Source: Caldilineaceae bacterium
GTDB lineage: Bacteria; Chloroflexota; Anaerolineae; Caldilineales; Caldilineaceae
DNA length: 64,000 nt
Direction: 5' to 3'
NCBI GenBank assembly: GCA_020634815.1
Contig: JACKBA010000005.1
Span: 186,001 to 250,000, forward strand
Shown here: positions 20,676 through 28,878 of the stretch, in pieces
Numbering within the stretch: the first letter of the stretch is position 1
Layout of the letters: each line of letters begins with the position of its first letter
Program-made: the position numbers and the translations under genes
Notes under the pieces: model-generated
Seen by the model: the letters and a program-made list of their open reading frames with translations, nothing else
Database searches by the model: none
What the model was told of the DNA's origin: nothing

Positions 20676-21418
20676 TCGGCGTGGAGCGCGACGAGACCAA
20701 GCTGATAGCACGCCCGGTCAGCATGAGGCTGGGCGGAGGTATGCTGGCCTTTCTGCGCAAGGTCTGGGCAGTGTGCGCCAAGGACCTGCGCGCCGAGCTA
20801 CGCGGTCGCGAGGTCTTCAGCACCATGACCTCGTTCAGCGTCCTGGCCGTGCTCACCTTTGGCCTGGCCTTCGATCTGCGCGTGCCGCGTTCGGAGATGA
20901 TCGCGCCGGGCGTGCTGTGGGTCGTGATTCTCTTTGGCGGCGTGCTGGGGCTCAACCGCAGCTTCGGCGCCGAGGTGGATCGCGGCACGCTGCCCGCGCT
21001 GCTGCTGGCGCCCGTCGATCGCAGCGCGATCTATTTTGGCAAGTTGCTGGCCAATCTTGCCTTTACGCTGGCGACGACGCTGGTGATCCTGGGTGTCATG
21101 TTCTTCATCTTCGACGTGAACATGTTCCACCCGCTGAACGTGCTGGGCGTAGCGCTGGGGATCCTCGGCTATGTGGGCGTGGGCACTATCTTTGCTGCGT
21201 TGACGGCCAGCAGCCGGGCGCGCGAGACGATGCTGCCCATCCTGCTGCTGCCGGTGATGGTGCCGGTCTTTGTCGCCGGCGTGGGCCTGACGGCCGGTGT
21301 GGTGGACGGCAAGACGTTCGACGATCTCCGCCAGTGGCTCGGCATTCTGGCGGCGTTCGATTTGATCTTTGTGATCGTGGCGTATCTGCTCTTTGACCTG
21401 ATCTGGGAAGATGCGTAA
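20672..21418 (+). CDS. ccmB: Heme exporter membrane protein CcmB
   Basis: 248 residues with six predicted helices. The N-terminal KDLRAELRGREVFSTMTSFSVLAV and GVLWVVILFGGVLGLNRSFGAEVDRGTL are the typical CcmB segments. Starts in an ATGA overlap with ccmA; a slightly longer frame from 20645 exists but would lie in ccmA. It forms the membrane half of the ABC-type complex with CcmA and interacts with CcmC. Confidence 0.92.
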   Translation: MIGVERDETKLIARPVSMRLGGGMLAFLRKVWAVCAKDLRAELRGREVFSTMTSFSVLAVLTFGLAFDLRVPRSEMIAPGVLWVVILFGGVLGLNRSFGAEVDRGTLPALLLAPVDRSAIYFGKLLANLAFTLATTLVILGVMFFIFDVNMFHPLNVLGVALGILGYVGVGTIFAALTASSRARETMLPILLLPVMVPVFVAGVGLTAGVVDGKTFDDLRQWLGILAAFDLIFVIVAYLLFDLIWEDA

Positions 21419-21430
21419 AGAAAGGGTGAC

Positions 21431-22174
21431 ATGAGTACAGCGACAATCAAATCCAAAGAGGCCGGCTGGCGCGGTCTCGACATTCTGCAACTGGTGCTGA
21501 GTTTGCTGGCGGTAGGGGCAATGGGGGCCGTCATGTGGGCGTCGCTCTTCTATGCCCGCGACGCCACCAATCTGGCCGGCGACGAACAGTTGGCGCAGCG
21601 AATCTTCTACATCCACATGGGGTGTAATATCGGCGCGCTGGCGGGCTTCCTCGTCTCCATGGTGGGCAGCATCGCCTATCTCATCACGCGCAACCTGAGC
21701 TGGGATCGGCTCTCACAGGCTGCGATCGAGGTGGGCGTGATCTGCGGTCTGGGCACGATCGTCACGGGCATGTTCTGGGCCAAGCCGACGTGGAATACCT
21801 ACTGGACGTGGGATCCGCGGCTGACCACCTCGACCATCACCGTACTGGTCTACCTGGCGTACCTGCTCTTCCGTAACGGCATCGACAACCGGCAGACGCG
21901 CGCCCGCTTCGGCAGTATCTATGCGATCCTTGCGTTTCTGAGCGTGCCGCTGACCTTCTACAGCGCTCGTCTCTTCCGCTCCATCCATCCCGTCGTCTAT
22001 GGCAACGAGAACCCCGACGCGCAGGGCGGTTTCAGCGTCGGCGCAAGCATGACCCAAACTTTGATGATCAGCATCATCGGCTTCTGCATCCTCTTCAGCG
22101 CGTTGGTGATCCTGCGCTGGCGCCAACTGGGCACCGAGGATGCGCTCGCCGAACTTAGAGAGGACCTGGAATAG
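21431..22174 (+). CDS. ccmC: Heme handling protein CcmC (CcsA-like fold)
   Basis: 247 residues, six helices. The tryptophan-rich heme-handling loop is present as WNTYWTWDPRLT, with His residues in the preceding IFYIHMG segment and SIHPVV loop. This protein presents heme to CcmE at the outer face of the membrane. The gene is 12 nt after ccmB with a Shine-Dalgarno GAAAGGGTG. The last 15 residues are acidic and cytoplasmic. Confidence 0.92.
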   Translation: MSTATIKSKEAGWRGLDILQLVLSLLAVGAMGAVMWASLFYARDATNLAGDEQLAQRIFYIHMGCNIGALAGFLVSMVGSIAYLITRNLSWDRLSQAAIEVGVICGLGTIVTGMFWAKPTWNTYWTWDPRLTTSTITVLVYLAYLLFRNGIDNRQTRARFGSIYAILAFLSVPLTFYSARLFRSIHPVVYGNENPDAQGGFSVGASMTQTLMISIIGFCILFSALVILRWRQLGTEDALAELREDLE

Positions 22175-22175
22175 T

Positions 22176-22316
22176 ATGTTTTATCTTGGGATGGCATTCC
22201 TGGCTGTCTGGCTGTTGGTGACCCTGTATCTGATCTACCTTGGCTTCCGCCAGCGGCGCATCGACACGGAGATTCGGTCGTTGCGCGAAGAGGTCGAGGC
22301 TGCCGAGCGGAAGTAA
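22176..22316 (+). CDS. CcmD-like small membrane protein
   Basis: 46 residues, MFYLGMAFLAVWLLVTLYLI then a basic and acidic tail (GFRQRRIDTEIRSLREEVE). One membrane helix plus charged cytoplasmic helix is the CcmD layout, and its place directly after ccmC (1 nt gap) fits. CcmD helps release holo-CcmE from CcmABC. Sequence similarity in this family is slight, so the call depends on position and layout. Confidence 0.72.
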   Translation: MFYLGMAFLAVWLLVTLYLIYLGFRQRRIDTEIRSLREEVEAAERK

Positions 22317-22474
22317 TTCGGCGTAGGCGCGCTTACAGCCGGTAGGTGTGAATGGGCGTACACCAGAAGCGAGCGATCGTCTGGGAGCGCTGTAACCCTC
22401 CAGCACGGCGCCGCATCTAATGGATGCAGTTGTTTGCTGGCGAGGCGGTGCGATGTTGAGAAAGCAGGCATGAG

Positions 22475-23407
22475 ATGGCGAATAGTCTAGGAAATCAGGT
22501 TGCCGCCCCCGCGGGCGATCATCAGCAGGTAAAAGCGAGTCGAGTCGGGCGCTGGACGGTCTTTCTGCACGCGCTCTTTTTCGTGCTTGGCTTTACGCTC
22601 GTTTTCACGGTGCTGGGTTCTGCCGCCGGCTTGCTGGGGCGCAGCCTGAATGTGTACATGCCGGTGATCCAGAAACTCGGCGCGATTCTGCTTGTCATCT
22701 TTGCCCTTACCACGCTCGGCCTTTTCCGCTGGCTTGTCAACCAGATCACGGCGCGGGTCGATGTCAGCCAGAACCCGGCCGCCGAGGCGCTGGTTTCGGT
22801 GCTCAACTTCCCGAATCGGATGCTGTACACCGAGAAGCGCGTCACAGACATGCACGAAGTAAACCGGGGCTGGGGCTATCTCAGCAGCAGCCTCATGGGC
22901 ATCAGCTTTGCGGCCGGCTGGGTGCCGTGCGTGGGGCCGATCCTGGCCAGCATCCTTTTCCTGGCCGGCGACAGCCAGACGGCGTGGCAAGGCGCCGGGC
23001 TCCTGCTCGTCTACAGCCTGGGGCTGGGCATCCCATTTCTGCTCACCGGGCTGGCATTCAACAGCATGACGAAGTGGCTGCGCGCCATGAATCGCCACGC
23101 CGGCATCATCAGCATCATCAGCGGCATCTTCATGCTTTACGTGGCGTGGCTGCTGTGGAGCGACAGCCTGGCCCTGCTGACGACGCAGTTCATTGCGCTC
23201 AACGAGTGGGTCTTCCAGGCGGAAGATATGATTTCCAGCTTTGTTGGCGGTGGCCACAATCTCATCGGCGCCAGCAACATCACGGCGATTCTGCTGGCGT
23301 TCAGCGCCGGTTTGATCAGCTTCCTCAGCCCGTGCGTGCTGCCGTTGGTGCCGGCCTACATCGGCTACCTGAGCGGCACGGCAGTGGGGGCCCGCCCGCA
23401 GTCATGA
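22475..23407 (+). CDS. ccdA: CcdA-type thiol-disulfide membrane protein, circularly permuted
   Basis: 310 residues with six predicted helices. CcdA/DsbD-beta proteins carry electrons across the membrane with two Cys, one per three-helix half. Both are here: PCVGP (Cys152) and SPCVLP (Cys287). In ordinary CcdA the SPCVLP helix is the first helix, ahead of the HALFFVLGF helix. Here HALFFVLGF comes first (residues 32-40) and the SPCVLP helix, including its own lead-in AFSAGLISFL and trail-out AYIGYLSGTA, is last. The order is therefore that of a circular permutant, which keeps overall topology for an even number of helices. Gene ends in an ATGA overlap with the thioredoxin-fold gene. A 158-nt leader separates it from ccmD. 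Confidence 0.85.
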   Translation: MANSLGNQVAAPAGDHQQVKASRVGRWTVFLHALFFVLGFTLVFTVLGSAAGLLGRSLNVYMPVIQKLGAILLVIFALTTLGLFRWLVNQITARVDVSQNPAAEALVSVLNFPNRMLYTEKRVTDMHEVNRGWGYLSSSLMGISFAAGWVPCVGPILASILFLAGDSQTAWQGAGLLLVYSLGLGIPFLLTGLAFNSMTKWLRAMNRHAGIISIISGIFMLYVAWLLWSDSLALLTTQFIALNEWVFQAEDMISSFVGGGHNLIGASNITAILLAFSAGLISFLSPCVLPLVPAYIGYLSGTAVGARPQS

Positions 23408-23664
23408 GTCGTCTGCGCGTGACGCTCTATGCCAAGCCCGATTGCCCGCTGTGTGACGAACTGAAGGCCGACCTGGCCGAGTTGCAGACTGAATTCGCCC
23501 TGGAGCTTACCGAGCGTAATATCGAGGCTGATGAAGAGGACTTTCGCCGCTATCGCTACCTGATCCCCGTGCTGGACATCGAAGGCGGCGAGTTGCTCTA
23601 CCCGCCACATCATTGGGACACCGTGCGTGGCGCGCTGTACAGCGCCTGGCAGAAAGTGCAATGA
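23404..23664 (+). CDS. Glutaredoxin-like thiol protein (DUF836 family)
   Basis: 86 residues, thioredoxin fold. CxxC motif CPLC follows the first strand (RVTLYAKPDC), and the cis-Pro region is IPVLDIEGGE. Such short cytoplasmic proteins often act with CcdA or other redox systems. It overlaps ccdA by ATGA and the DUF2085 gene by ATGA, so it is translated with both. Probable role is to supply or accept electrons in thiol chemistry; that is inference. Confidence 0.82.
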   Translation: MSRLRVTLYAKPDCPLCDELKADLAELQTEFALELTERNIEADEEDFRRYRYLIPVLDIEGGELLYPPHHWDTVRGALYSAWQKVQ

Positions 23665-24356
23665 CCGGAAAGCAACCGACTCACTCCACCGTGCCGCAAC
23701 CTGAATCCGGACTCTCCCGTGCCGCCGGCAGCATCGTCATCGGCATGGCGCGCCACTGGCTGGCCATCTTCAATACGGTGTGGGCGCTCTATGTCTTTGT
23801 ACCCTTCCTGGCGCCAATCTTCATGGAGATCGGCTGGCAGGCGCCGGCAGCGGTCGTCTACACCATCTATTCGGTGCTCTGCCACCAACTCCCCGACCAC
23901 AGCTACTTCCTGTTCGGCCCGTCGTTCATCCCGCAGACGCCGGAACTGATCGCCGGCGGTATGCAGGCCGGTGCGTCGCTGCTGATCGAGCGCTCCTTCA
24001 TCGGCAACGAGGATATTGGCTGGAAGGTCGCACTCTGCCAGCGCGACGTGGCCATCTATTTCTCGGTCTTTCTGGCGGGTCTCAGCTACACCCTCGTGCG
24101 CAACCGCGCAAAGCCGCTGTCCCTCAAGATTTTCATCCTGCTGACGATTCCCATGGCCATCGACGGCCTGACGCAGCTTATCGGCTGGCGCGAGAGCAAC
24201 TGGTGGCTGCGTTCGGTCACGGGTGCGCTCTTTGGCGCCGCTGCCGTCTTCCTGGTCTATCCGTACGTGGAGGATGCCATGCAGGATGTGCTCGACACCG
24301 AATTGCGCCGTCGAGCCGCGCCCATGCCGGCCCCCGAACCGGACCGCGCAGGTTGA
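23661..24356 (+). CDS. DUF2085 membrane protein
   Basis: 231 residues with about five helices. Family signatures: YSVLCHQLPDHSYFLFG near the first helices and the CQRDVAIYFSVFLAGL segment. DUF2085 proteins have conserved Cys/His in these loops, possibly a metal or redox site, but no function is established. Its ATG overlaps the upstream stop by 4 nt, placing it at the end of the cytochrome c maturation/thiol operon. Confidence 0.82.
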   Translation: MTGKQPTHSTVPQPESGLSRAAGSIVIGMARHWLAIFNTVWALYVFVPFLAPIFMEIGWQAPAAVVYTIYSVLCHQLPDHSYFLFGPSFIPQTPELIAGGMQAGASLLIERSFIGNEDIGWKVALCQRDVAIYFSVFLAGLSYTLVRNRAKPLSLKIFILLTIPMAIDGLTQLIGWRESNWWLRSVTGALFGAAAVFLVYPYVEDAMQDVLDTELRRRAAPMPAPEPDRAG

Positions 24357-24379
24357 TTGTCAAATCGACACCGCCCAAT

Positions 24380-24408
24380 TCGACAAAAGCCCCGGCCTGT
24401 CCTATACT
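24380..24408 (+). promoter_or_regulatory. Promoter of rpsT
   Basis: TCGACA (24380-24385) and TATACT (24403-24408), 17-bp spacing, each with one mismatch to consensus. The leader to rpsT is about 147 nt and GC-rich, room for the autogenous control known for S20 in other bacteria, though no structure could be proven here. Confidence 0.65.
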
Positions 24409-24561
24409 TCAGGCTTGTTGATCTGTGGCCTGTCCTCTCAACTGCCGCAGCTTCGGCGCAAACGCTGGTGCGAACGCCAGAGCGCACCTTCACGATAGCC
24501 GGCCGATGAGGCCGTCACAACTGGACCATCAGGTCCGCTGGATGTCTGGGAGCATAACAGG

Positions 24562-24831
<270 letters not shown>

Positions 24832-24891
24832 AAGCAGCCGCACGACGCGGAAGCCTGCGGGCTTTCAAATTGAACGTTGTTCCGGAGTTAC

Positions 24892-24923
24892 CGGGTAGGT
24901 GCCATGGCGCCTACCCGTTTTTT
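24892..24923 (+). terminator. Terminator between rpsT and nth
   Basis: CGGGTAGGTGCC / GGCGCCTACCCG stem with one wobble, followed by six T. It overlaps the 3' end of the converging nth gene and may serve both directions. Confidence 0.88.
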
Positions 24924-25639
24924 CGTTCGTCCCCGGTCGACCATTCACCCGCCTGGTTGAAGTAGTCGCAGTCGGCCTGGAGCGGACAGCGCTCGCATTG
25001 CGGCGTGAGCGCCTGGCAGATCTGCCGGCCGTGCCGGATCAGGTTGATGTGGAGCGGGTAGAAGGTTTCGGGCGGCAGCAGGCTCTCCCAGATCTGCTTG
25101 ATCTTCTCCGGGCTGGCGCGGCGTCCGCTGATGCCGAGCCGCTGCGAGATGCGCTGGATGTGCGTGTCGACCGGAAACGCCGCGCCGTTGAAGCAGAAGA
25201 GGATGACGATGCTGGCCGTCTTGTGACCGACGCCGGGCAGGCTGGTCAGGTAGGCGAGCGCTTCGTCCGCGGGCATGGCCGCCAGGTGGCTCAGGTCGTA
25301 GCTGCCGCGGTCCGCCTTGATGCGTTCCAGCGTGGCGACAATGGCCGGCGCTTTCTGGTTGTACATGCCGGCGGGGCGGATGGCGTCGATGATGGCGGCG
25401 AGTGGAGCTTCGCGCACGGCGTCCCAGTCGTCGCCGAAAGCAGCCTTGAGTTGGTCGAAGGCGCGGCCGCTGTTGGTGTCGTTCGTGTTGGCGCTGAGGA
25501 TGGTGGCGATCAACTCGTCGACCGGGTCGTCGCCGCCCGTGAACTCGGGCGTGCCGAAGTGGTCGTTGAGCGTGGCGAAGACGGCCTGAGCCGTGGCACG
25601 CAGGCGCTCCAGGTCGTCCGGATGGATGGTTGGCGGCAT
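24911..25639 (-). CDS. nth: Endonuclease III (DNA glycosylase/AP lyase)
   Basis: 242 residues, HhH-GPD fold. Helix-hairpin-helix motif LPGVGHKTASIV includes the catalytic Lys, and the catalytic Asp is in PVDTHIQR. The C-terminal iron-sulfur Cys set is present (CQALTPQCERCPLQADC). Removes oxidised pyrimidines from DNA and nicks the abasic site. It is the last gene of a minus-strand operon (PPOX-fold, PHP, alr, nth), 6 nt after alr. The C-terminus runs into the shared terminator. Confidence 0.93.
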   Translation of the reverse strand: MPPTIHPDDLERLRATAQAVFATLNDHFGTPEFTGGDDPVDELIATILSANTNDTNSGRAFDQLKAAFGDDWDAVREAPLAAIIDAIRPAGMYNQKAPAIVATLERIKADRGSYDLSHLAAMPADEALAYLTSLPGVGHKTASIVILFCFNGAAFPVDTHIQRISQRLGISGRRASPEKIKQIWESLLPPETFYPLHINLIRHGRQICQALTPQCERCPLQADCDYFNQAGEWSTGDERKNG

Positions 25640-25645
25640 TGAGGG

Positions 25646-26788
25646 TTACTCCACGTAAAGCCGCGGGACGCGGGCCAGGATACGGCTGACGATGTCATAG
25701 TTGTTCGTGCCGACGCGCTGGCTGGCGGCTTCCGCCGAAATGGCTGCCTCGCCCTGGCGGCCAATGATGACGGCTTCGTCGCCGAGTCGCACAGGGCCGG
25801 TCGCTGCCTCAATCGCCGTGACGTCGACGACGGTCTGGTCCATGCACACGCGACCCAGGATCGGCGCAGGCATGCCGCGGAGGAGCACGTTACCCCAGTT
25901 GAAGGGGCGGCGCGGGAAGCCGTCGGCGTAGCCCATGGGCAGCACGGCCACGCGCATGGGGCGCTCGGCGATGAACTCGCGGCCGTACGACACCGCTTCG
26001 CCCGGCGCCAGCTCCGCAACCTGCGTGACCATGGCCTTCCACGCCAGCGCAGGCTCGAAGCCGGGCGGCAGCGTGCATTGATCCATGTCCGGGTCGAGCC
26101 CATAGAGCGCAATGCCCGAACGCGCGAGGTCGAGGTGCGTGTGCGGCATGGTGAGCAGCGCGGCCGAGTTGGCGGCATGGGCGACGGGCGGGCGCAGGCC
26201 ATCGCGCGCCAGCGCGGCCAGCATCTGCTGAAAGACGGCGAATTGATTCTCGGCGTGTTGCTTGTCCGTCTCGTCAGAGGTGGCGAAGTGCGTGAAGATG
26301 CCTTCGACCGCAATGCCCGGCAGGGCGCGCAGGGCGGCCATGAACGAGGGTACGGCATCCGGGCGCACGCCAAGGCGATTCATGCCGGTGTTGGCCTTGA
26401 CGTGCACACGCAGCAGGGCATCCTGTGCCGCGGCTGCGCTGCTGAACGCGGTCGCCGTCTCCAGGTCGAGCACCGTGAGTGTGACATCGTGCGCCAGCGC
26501 CTCGGCCGCCTGCCACGCCGGCGTGTAGCCTAGCACGAGGATCGGGCGTTCGATGCCGGCAGCGCGCAACTCGATTGCCTCTCCCAGCGTGGCCACGGCA
26601 AAGCGATCGGCGCCGGCGCGCTGAATGATGCGGCTGGTTTCGGCCGCGCCGTGCCCGTAGGCGTTGGCCTTGACGACGGCCATGAGTTGTGTGGCGGGTG
26701 TCAACAGGCTGCGCAACTGGCGCACATTGTTGGTCAGCGCGCTGTGGCTGATTTCAAGCCAGGTCGTGCGCGGTGGATTGGTGGGCAT
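25646..26788 (-). CDS. alr: Alanine racemase
   Basis: 380 residues. PLP lysine in VVKANAYGHG (Lys40), the second catalytic residue region SYGREF, and the LGRVCMDQTVVDVT segment identify the enzyme; it makes D-alanine for peptidoglycan. Length is normal. It lies 24 nt after the PHP gene and 6 nt before nth. No fusion partner, no oddities. Confidence 0.95.
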   Translation of the reverse strand: MPTNPPRTTWLEISHSALTNNVRQLRSLLTPATQLMAVVKANAYGHGAAETSRIIQRAGADRFAVATLGEAIELRAAGIERPILVLGYTPAWQAAEALAHDVTLTVLDLETATAFSSAAAAQDALLRVHVKANTGMNRLGVRPDAVPSFMAALRALPGIAVEGIFTHFATSDETDKQHAENQFAVFQQMLAALARDGLRPPVAHAANSAALLTMPHTHLDLARSGIALYGLDPDMDQCTLPPGFEPALAWKAMVTQVAELAPGEAVSYGREFIAERPMRVAVLPMGYADGFPRRPFNWGNVLLRGMPAPILGRVCMDQTVVDVTAIEAATGPVRLGDEAVIIGRQGEAAISAEAASQRVGTNNYDIVSRILARVPRLYVE

Positions 26789-26812
26789 TTCTCTCTTCCT
26801 GACAGTGGGTGG

Positions 26813-27706
26813 CTACCAGCCGCTGCGTTCGGCCAGCACTTCCCATTCGGCCCAGGTCAGGCCGGCGCTGCCCGGCTCGATGCCCGGCTTGGCTGTGCCG
26901 TGATAGTCGCTGCCGCCGGTGACCAAGAGGCCGTGTGCCTGGGCCAGTTCGGCGAAATAGGTGATCAAGGCATCGACCTGCGCGGCGCTGGCGCCAAAGT
27001 TGCCGCGATTGAAGGCGTAGGGATAGCGCACTTCGATGCCGTCGAGACCCAGCGCGGCCAGCCGGCCCACGACGGCGCCGATGTCACGCACGCGCGGGTA
27101 GGCGCCCGGATGGGCCAGCACGGCAATGCCGCCGGCGGCATGGGTCGCGTTGATGGCGTCGGCCGTTGTCAGGCTGAAGGTGCGGCCGACAAAGGTCGAG
27201 TGCTGGGCGTCGCTGGCCAAATACTGGGTAAAGACGTCGCCCGTAGAGACGAAGCGATCCGGATTGCGTTCGAAGGCCACCTGGGCAATGTGGACGCGGC
27301 CGGGCACGCCCTGGGCGCGTGCAAGCACTTCATCCACCGGAACGTCGATCCCGTAGCTCTGCAATTTCTCGATCTGGCGCACCTTCTGTTCGACGCGGCT
27401 GTCAATCACCTGCTCCAGGAGGTCGTGCAGCACAGGATCGCGGTGGCGGATGCCCAGGGCCAGGATGTTGATGTCGAGGAGGTCAAGCTCGCGCTGGCTG
27501 CGCGTGCTGAACTCCAGCGCCGGCAGGACGTGCACGCCGCACTCGTGGCCGGCCGCAATGGCGGCGTCGATGCCGAGCACGCTGTCGTGGTCGGTCAGCG
27601 CGATCACGCGAATGCCGCGTGCGGCGGCAAGCCGAACCAGGTCGGCGGGGCTGTCCGTGCCGTCGGACGCCGTGCTGTGCAGTTGCAGGTCGACAGGATA
27701 GATCAC
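26813..27706 (-). CDS. PHP-domain phosphoesterase (TrpH/RNase AM-like)
   Basis: 297 residues from a GTG start. PHP metal motifs are complete: DLQLHSTASDGTDS at the N-terminus, ALTDHDS, the central Glu/His region, LAHPGAYPR and the C-terminal GGSDYHG. Members hydrolyse 3',5'-nucleoside bisphosphates or trim RNA 5' ends. It overlaps the preceding PPOX-fold gene by GTGA. Substrate is inferred from the family only. Confidence 0.88.
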   Translation of the reverse strand: MIYPVDLQLHSTASDGTDSPADLVRLAAARGIRVIALTDHDSVLGIDAAIAAGHECGVHVLPALEFSTRSQRELDLLDINILALGIRHRDPVLHDLLEQVIDSRVEQKVRQIEKLQSYGIDVPVDEVLARAQGVPGRVHIAQVAFERNPDRFVSTGDVFTQYLASDAQHSTFVGRTFSLTTADAINATHAAGGIAVLAHPGAYPRVRDIGAVVGRLAALGLDGIEVRYPYAFNRGNFGASAAQVDALITYFAELAQAHGLLVTGGSDYHGTAKPGIEPGSAGLTWAEWEVLAERSGW

Positions 27707-28140
27707 GGCGCCTCCAGGAGCCAGCGTCCCTCGCCATGGCTGCCCCAGGCGATGACCTTGCGCGGGGTCACCTCGAGTACATCGTCGTAGTCGGGGTCGG
27801 TGGCGATGTCCCAGTTATACTTGGCTTGAAACAAGGGCTGGAGTTCGGCGCGGCGTTCCGGCGCTGGCTGGGCAGTACCCTCGACAATCAGGGCGTTGCT
27901 CGTGTCCGCCAGCGACAGGCTCACGGCCGGATTGGTGCGGACGTTGGCGGAGCGTACAGACTTGCGCTGCGTGACGACGAAGATGCGCCCGGCATGGACA
28001 ACATGCCAGATCGGCGCCAAATGGGGGCGTCCGTCCGGGCGCGTGCTGCCAAACCAGCACGCATCGGCCTGGCTGAAACGCTCGAAGAGTGCCGCAAGGG
28101 TTGGATCCTGTTGACCGGCGCTGGAATCGTAAGTTGGCAT
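27703..28140 (-). CDS. Pyridoxamine 5'-phosphate oxidase-fold (split barrel) protein
   Basis: 145 residues from the ATG at 28140; a longer frame begins at 28194 but has a less protein-like start. Split-barrel motifs: ACWFGSTRPDGRPHLAPIWHV, GRIFVVTQRKSVRSANVRTNP and the late EVTPRKVIAWG. Such proteins bind FMN, F420 or heme; here the cofactor is uncertain, though the TRPDGRPHLAPIW strand pair resembles F420-type relatives. First gene of the minus operon ending with nth. Confidence 0.8.
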   Translation of the reverse strand: MPTYDSSAGQQDPTLAALFERFSQADACWFGSTRPDGRPHLAPIWHVVHAGRIFVVTQRKSVRSANVRTNPAVSLSLADTSNALIVEGTAQPAPERRAELQPLFQAKYNWDIATDPDYDDVLEVTPRKVIAWGSHGEGRWLLEAP

Positions 28141-28341
28141 GGTGTTCGTAGACTGGTAAACTACTATGGTCATTACTGGTACACTGGGCGACAATGGTAC
28201 TACATCCCGACGCCGTGCAGCAATTGTCTGCCCTCCTACCTCCCGTCAAAACCCATACGCTGACAGATTGTCAGCATCTTTGTCAAGTAAGCTGCGAAGG
28301 ATTCGTGTGCAGATAGCGATTTATAAAAGCGAGAGGTATCT

Positions 28342-28878
28342 TTGGATCCGGTAGCACCTGGCGACCGCTCCGAAGCGGAACTTCTCCGACGTCTAAAGGC
28401 TGGTGATCAGCAGGCCTGGGCAGAGTTTGTCCAGATGATGACACCGCGCCTTTTGAACTATCTGCGACGCAATCTTCCGACAATGCAGGATGCGGAAGAT
28501 GTGCTCAGCGAAACGTTGATCGCGGCTGTACATGCCTTGCCTTCCTTCGATGGCAAAGCGAGTCTTGCCACCTTTATCTTCTCGCTGGCATACCGAAAAA
28601 TCGCAGATTTCTACCGTAAGCGGCAAGACGTCGTCGAATTGAGCGATCAGCGCGCCAGTGCCGGCGTCACGAGCAAAGCTGTCGAGTTCGAGGAAGTGAT
28701 CGACCGGCTGCCGGAGACGACCAAGCAGGTGCTGCTGCTTCGCTACCATGTCGGACTGAATGTTGGTGAGATTGCTCAGGTAATCGACCGTTCGTACAAG
28801 GGAACGGAATCACTGTTAAGCCGGGCGCGACAGCAGTTGCGCGAAGCACTCGAGGACGCGGGTTTTGAATATGGCTGA
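28342..28878 (+). CDS. ECF-type RNA polymerase sigma factor
   Basis: 178 residues from a TTG start with Shine-Dalgarno GAGAGG. Region 2: AWAEFVQMMTPRLLNYLRR ... DAEDVLSETLIAAVHALPSFDGKASLATFIFSLAYRKIADFYRK. Region 4: DRLPETTKQVLLLRYHVGLNVGEIAQVIDRSYKGTESLLSRARQQL is a helix-turn-helix. It overlaps the downstream FecR-domain gene by 8 nt, so they are made together as a sigma/membrane-regulator pair. Upstream, a short perfect inverted repeat CTGACA-GAT-TGTCAG (28260-28274) might be a control site. Confidence 0.9.
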   Translation: MDPVAPGDRSEAELLRRLKAGDQQAWAEFVQMMTPRLLNYLRRNLPTMQDAEDVLSETLIAAVHALPSFDGKASLATFIFSLAYRKIADFYRKRQDVVELSDQRASAGVTSKAVEFEEVIDRLPETTKQVLLLRYHVGLNVGEIAQVIDRSYKGTESLLSRARQQLREALEDAGFEYG

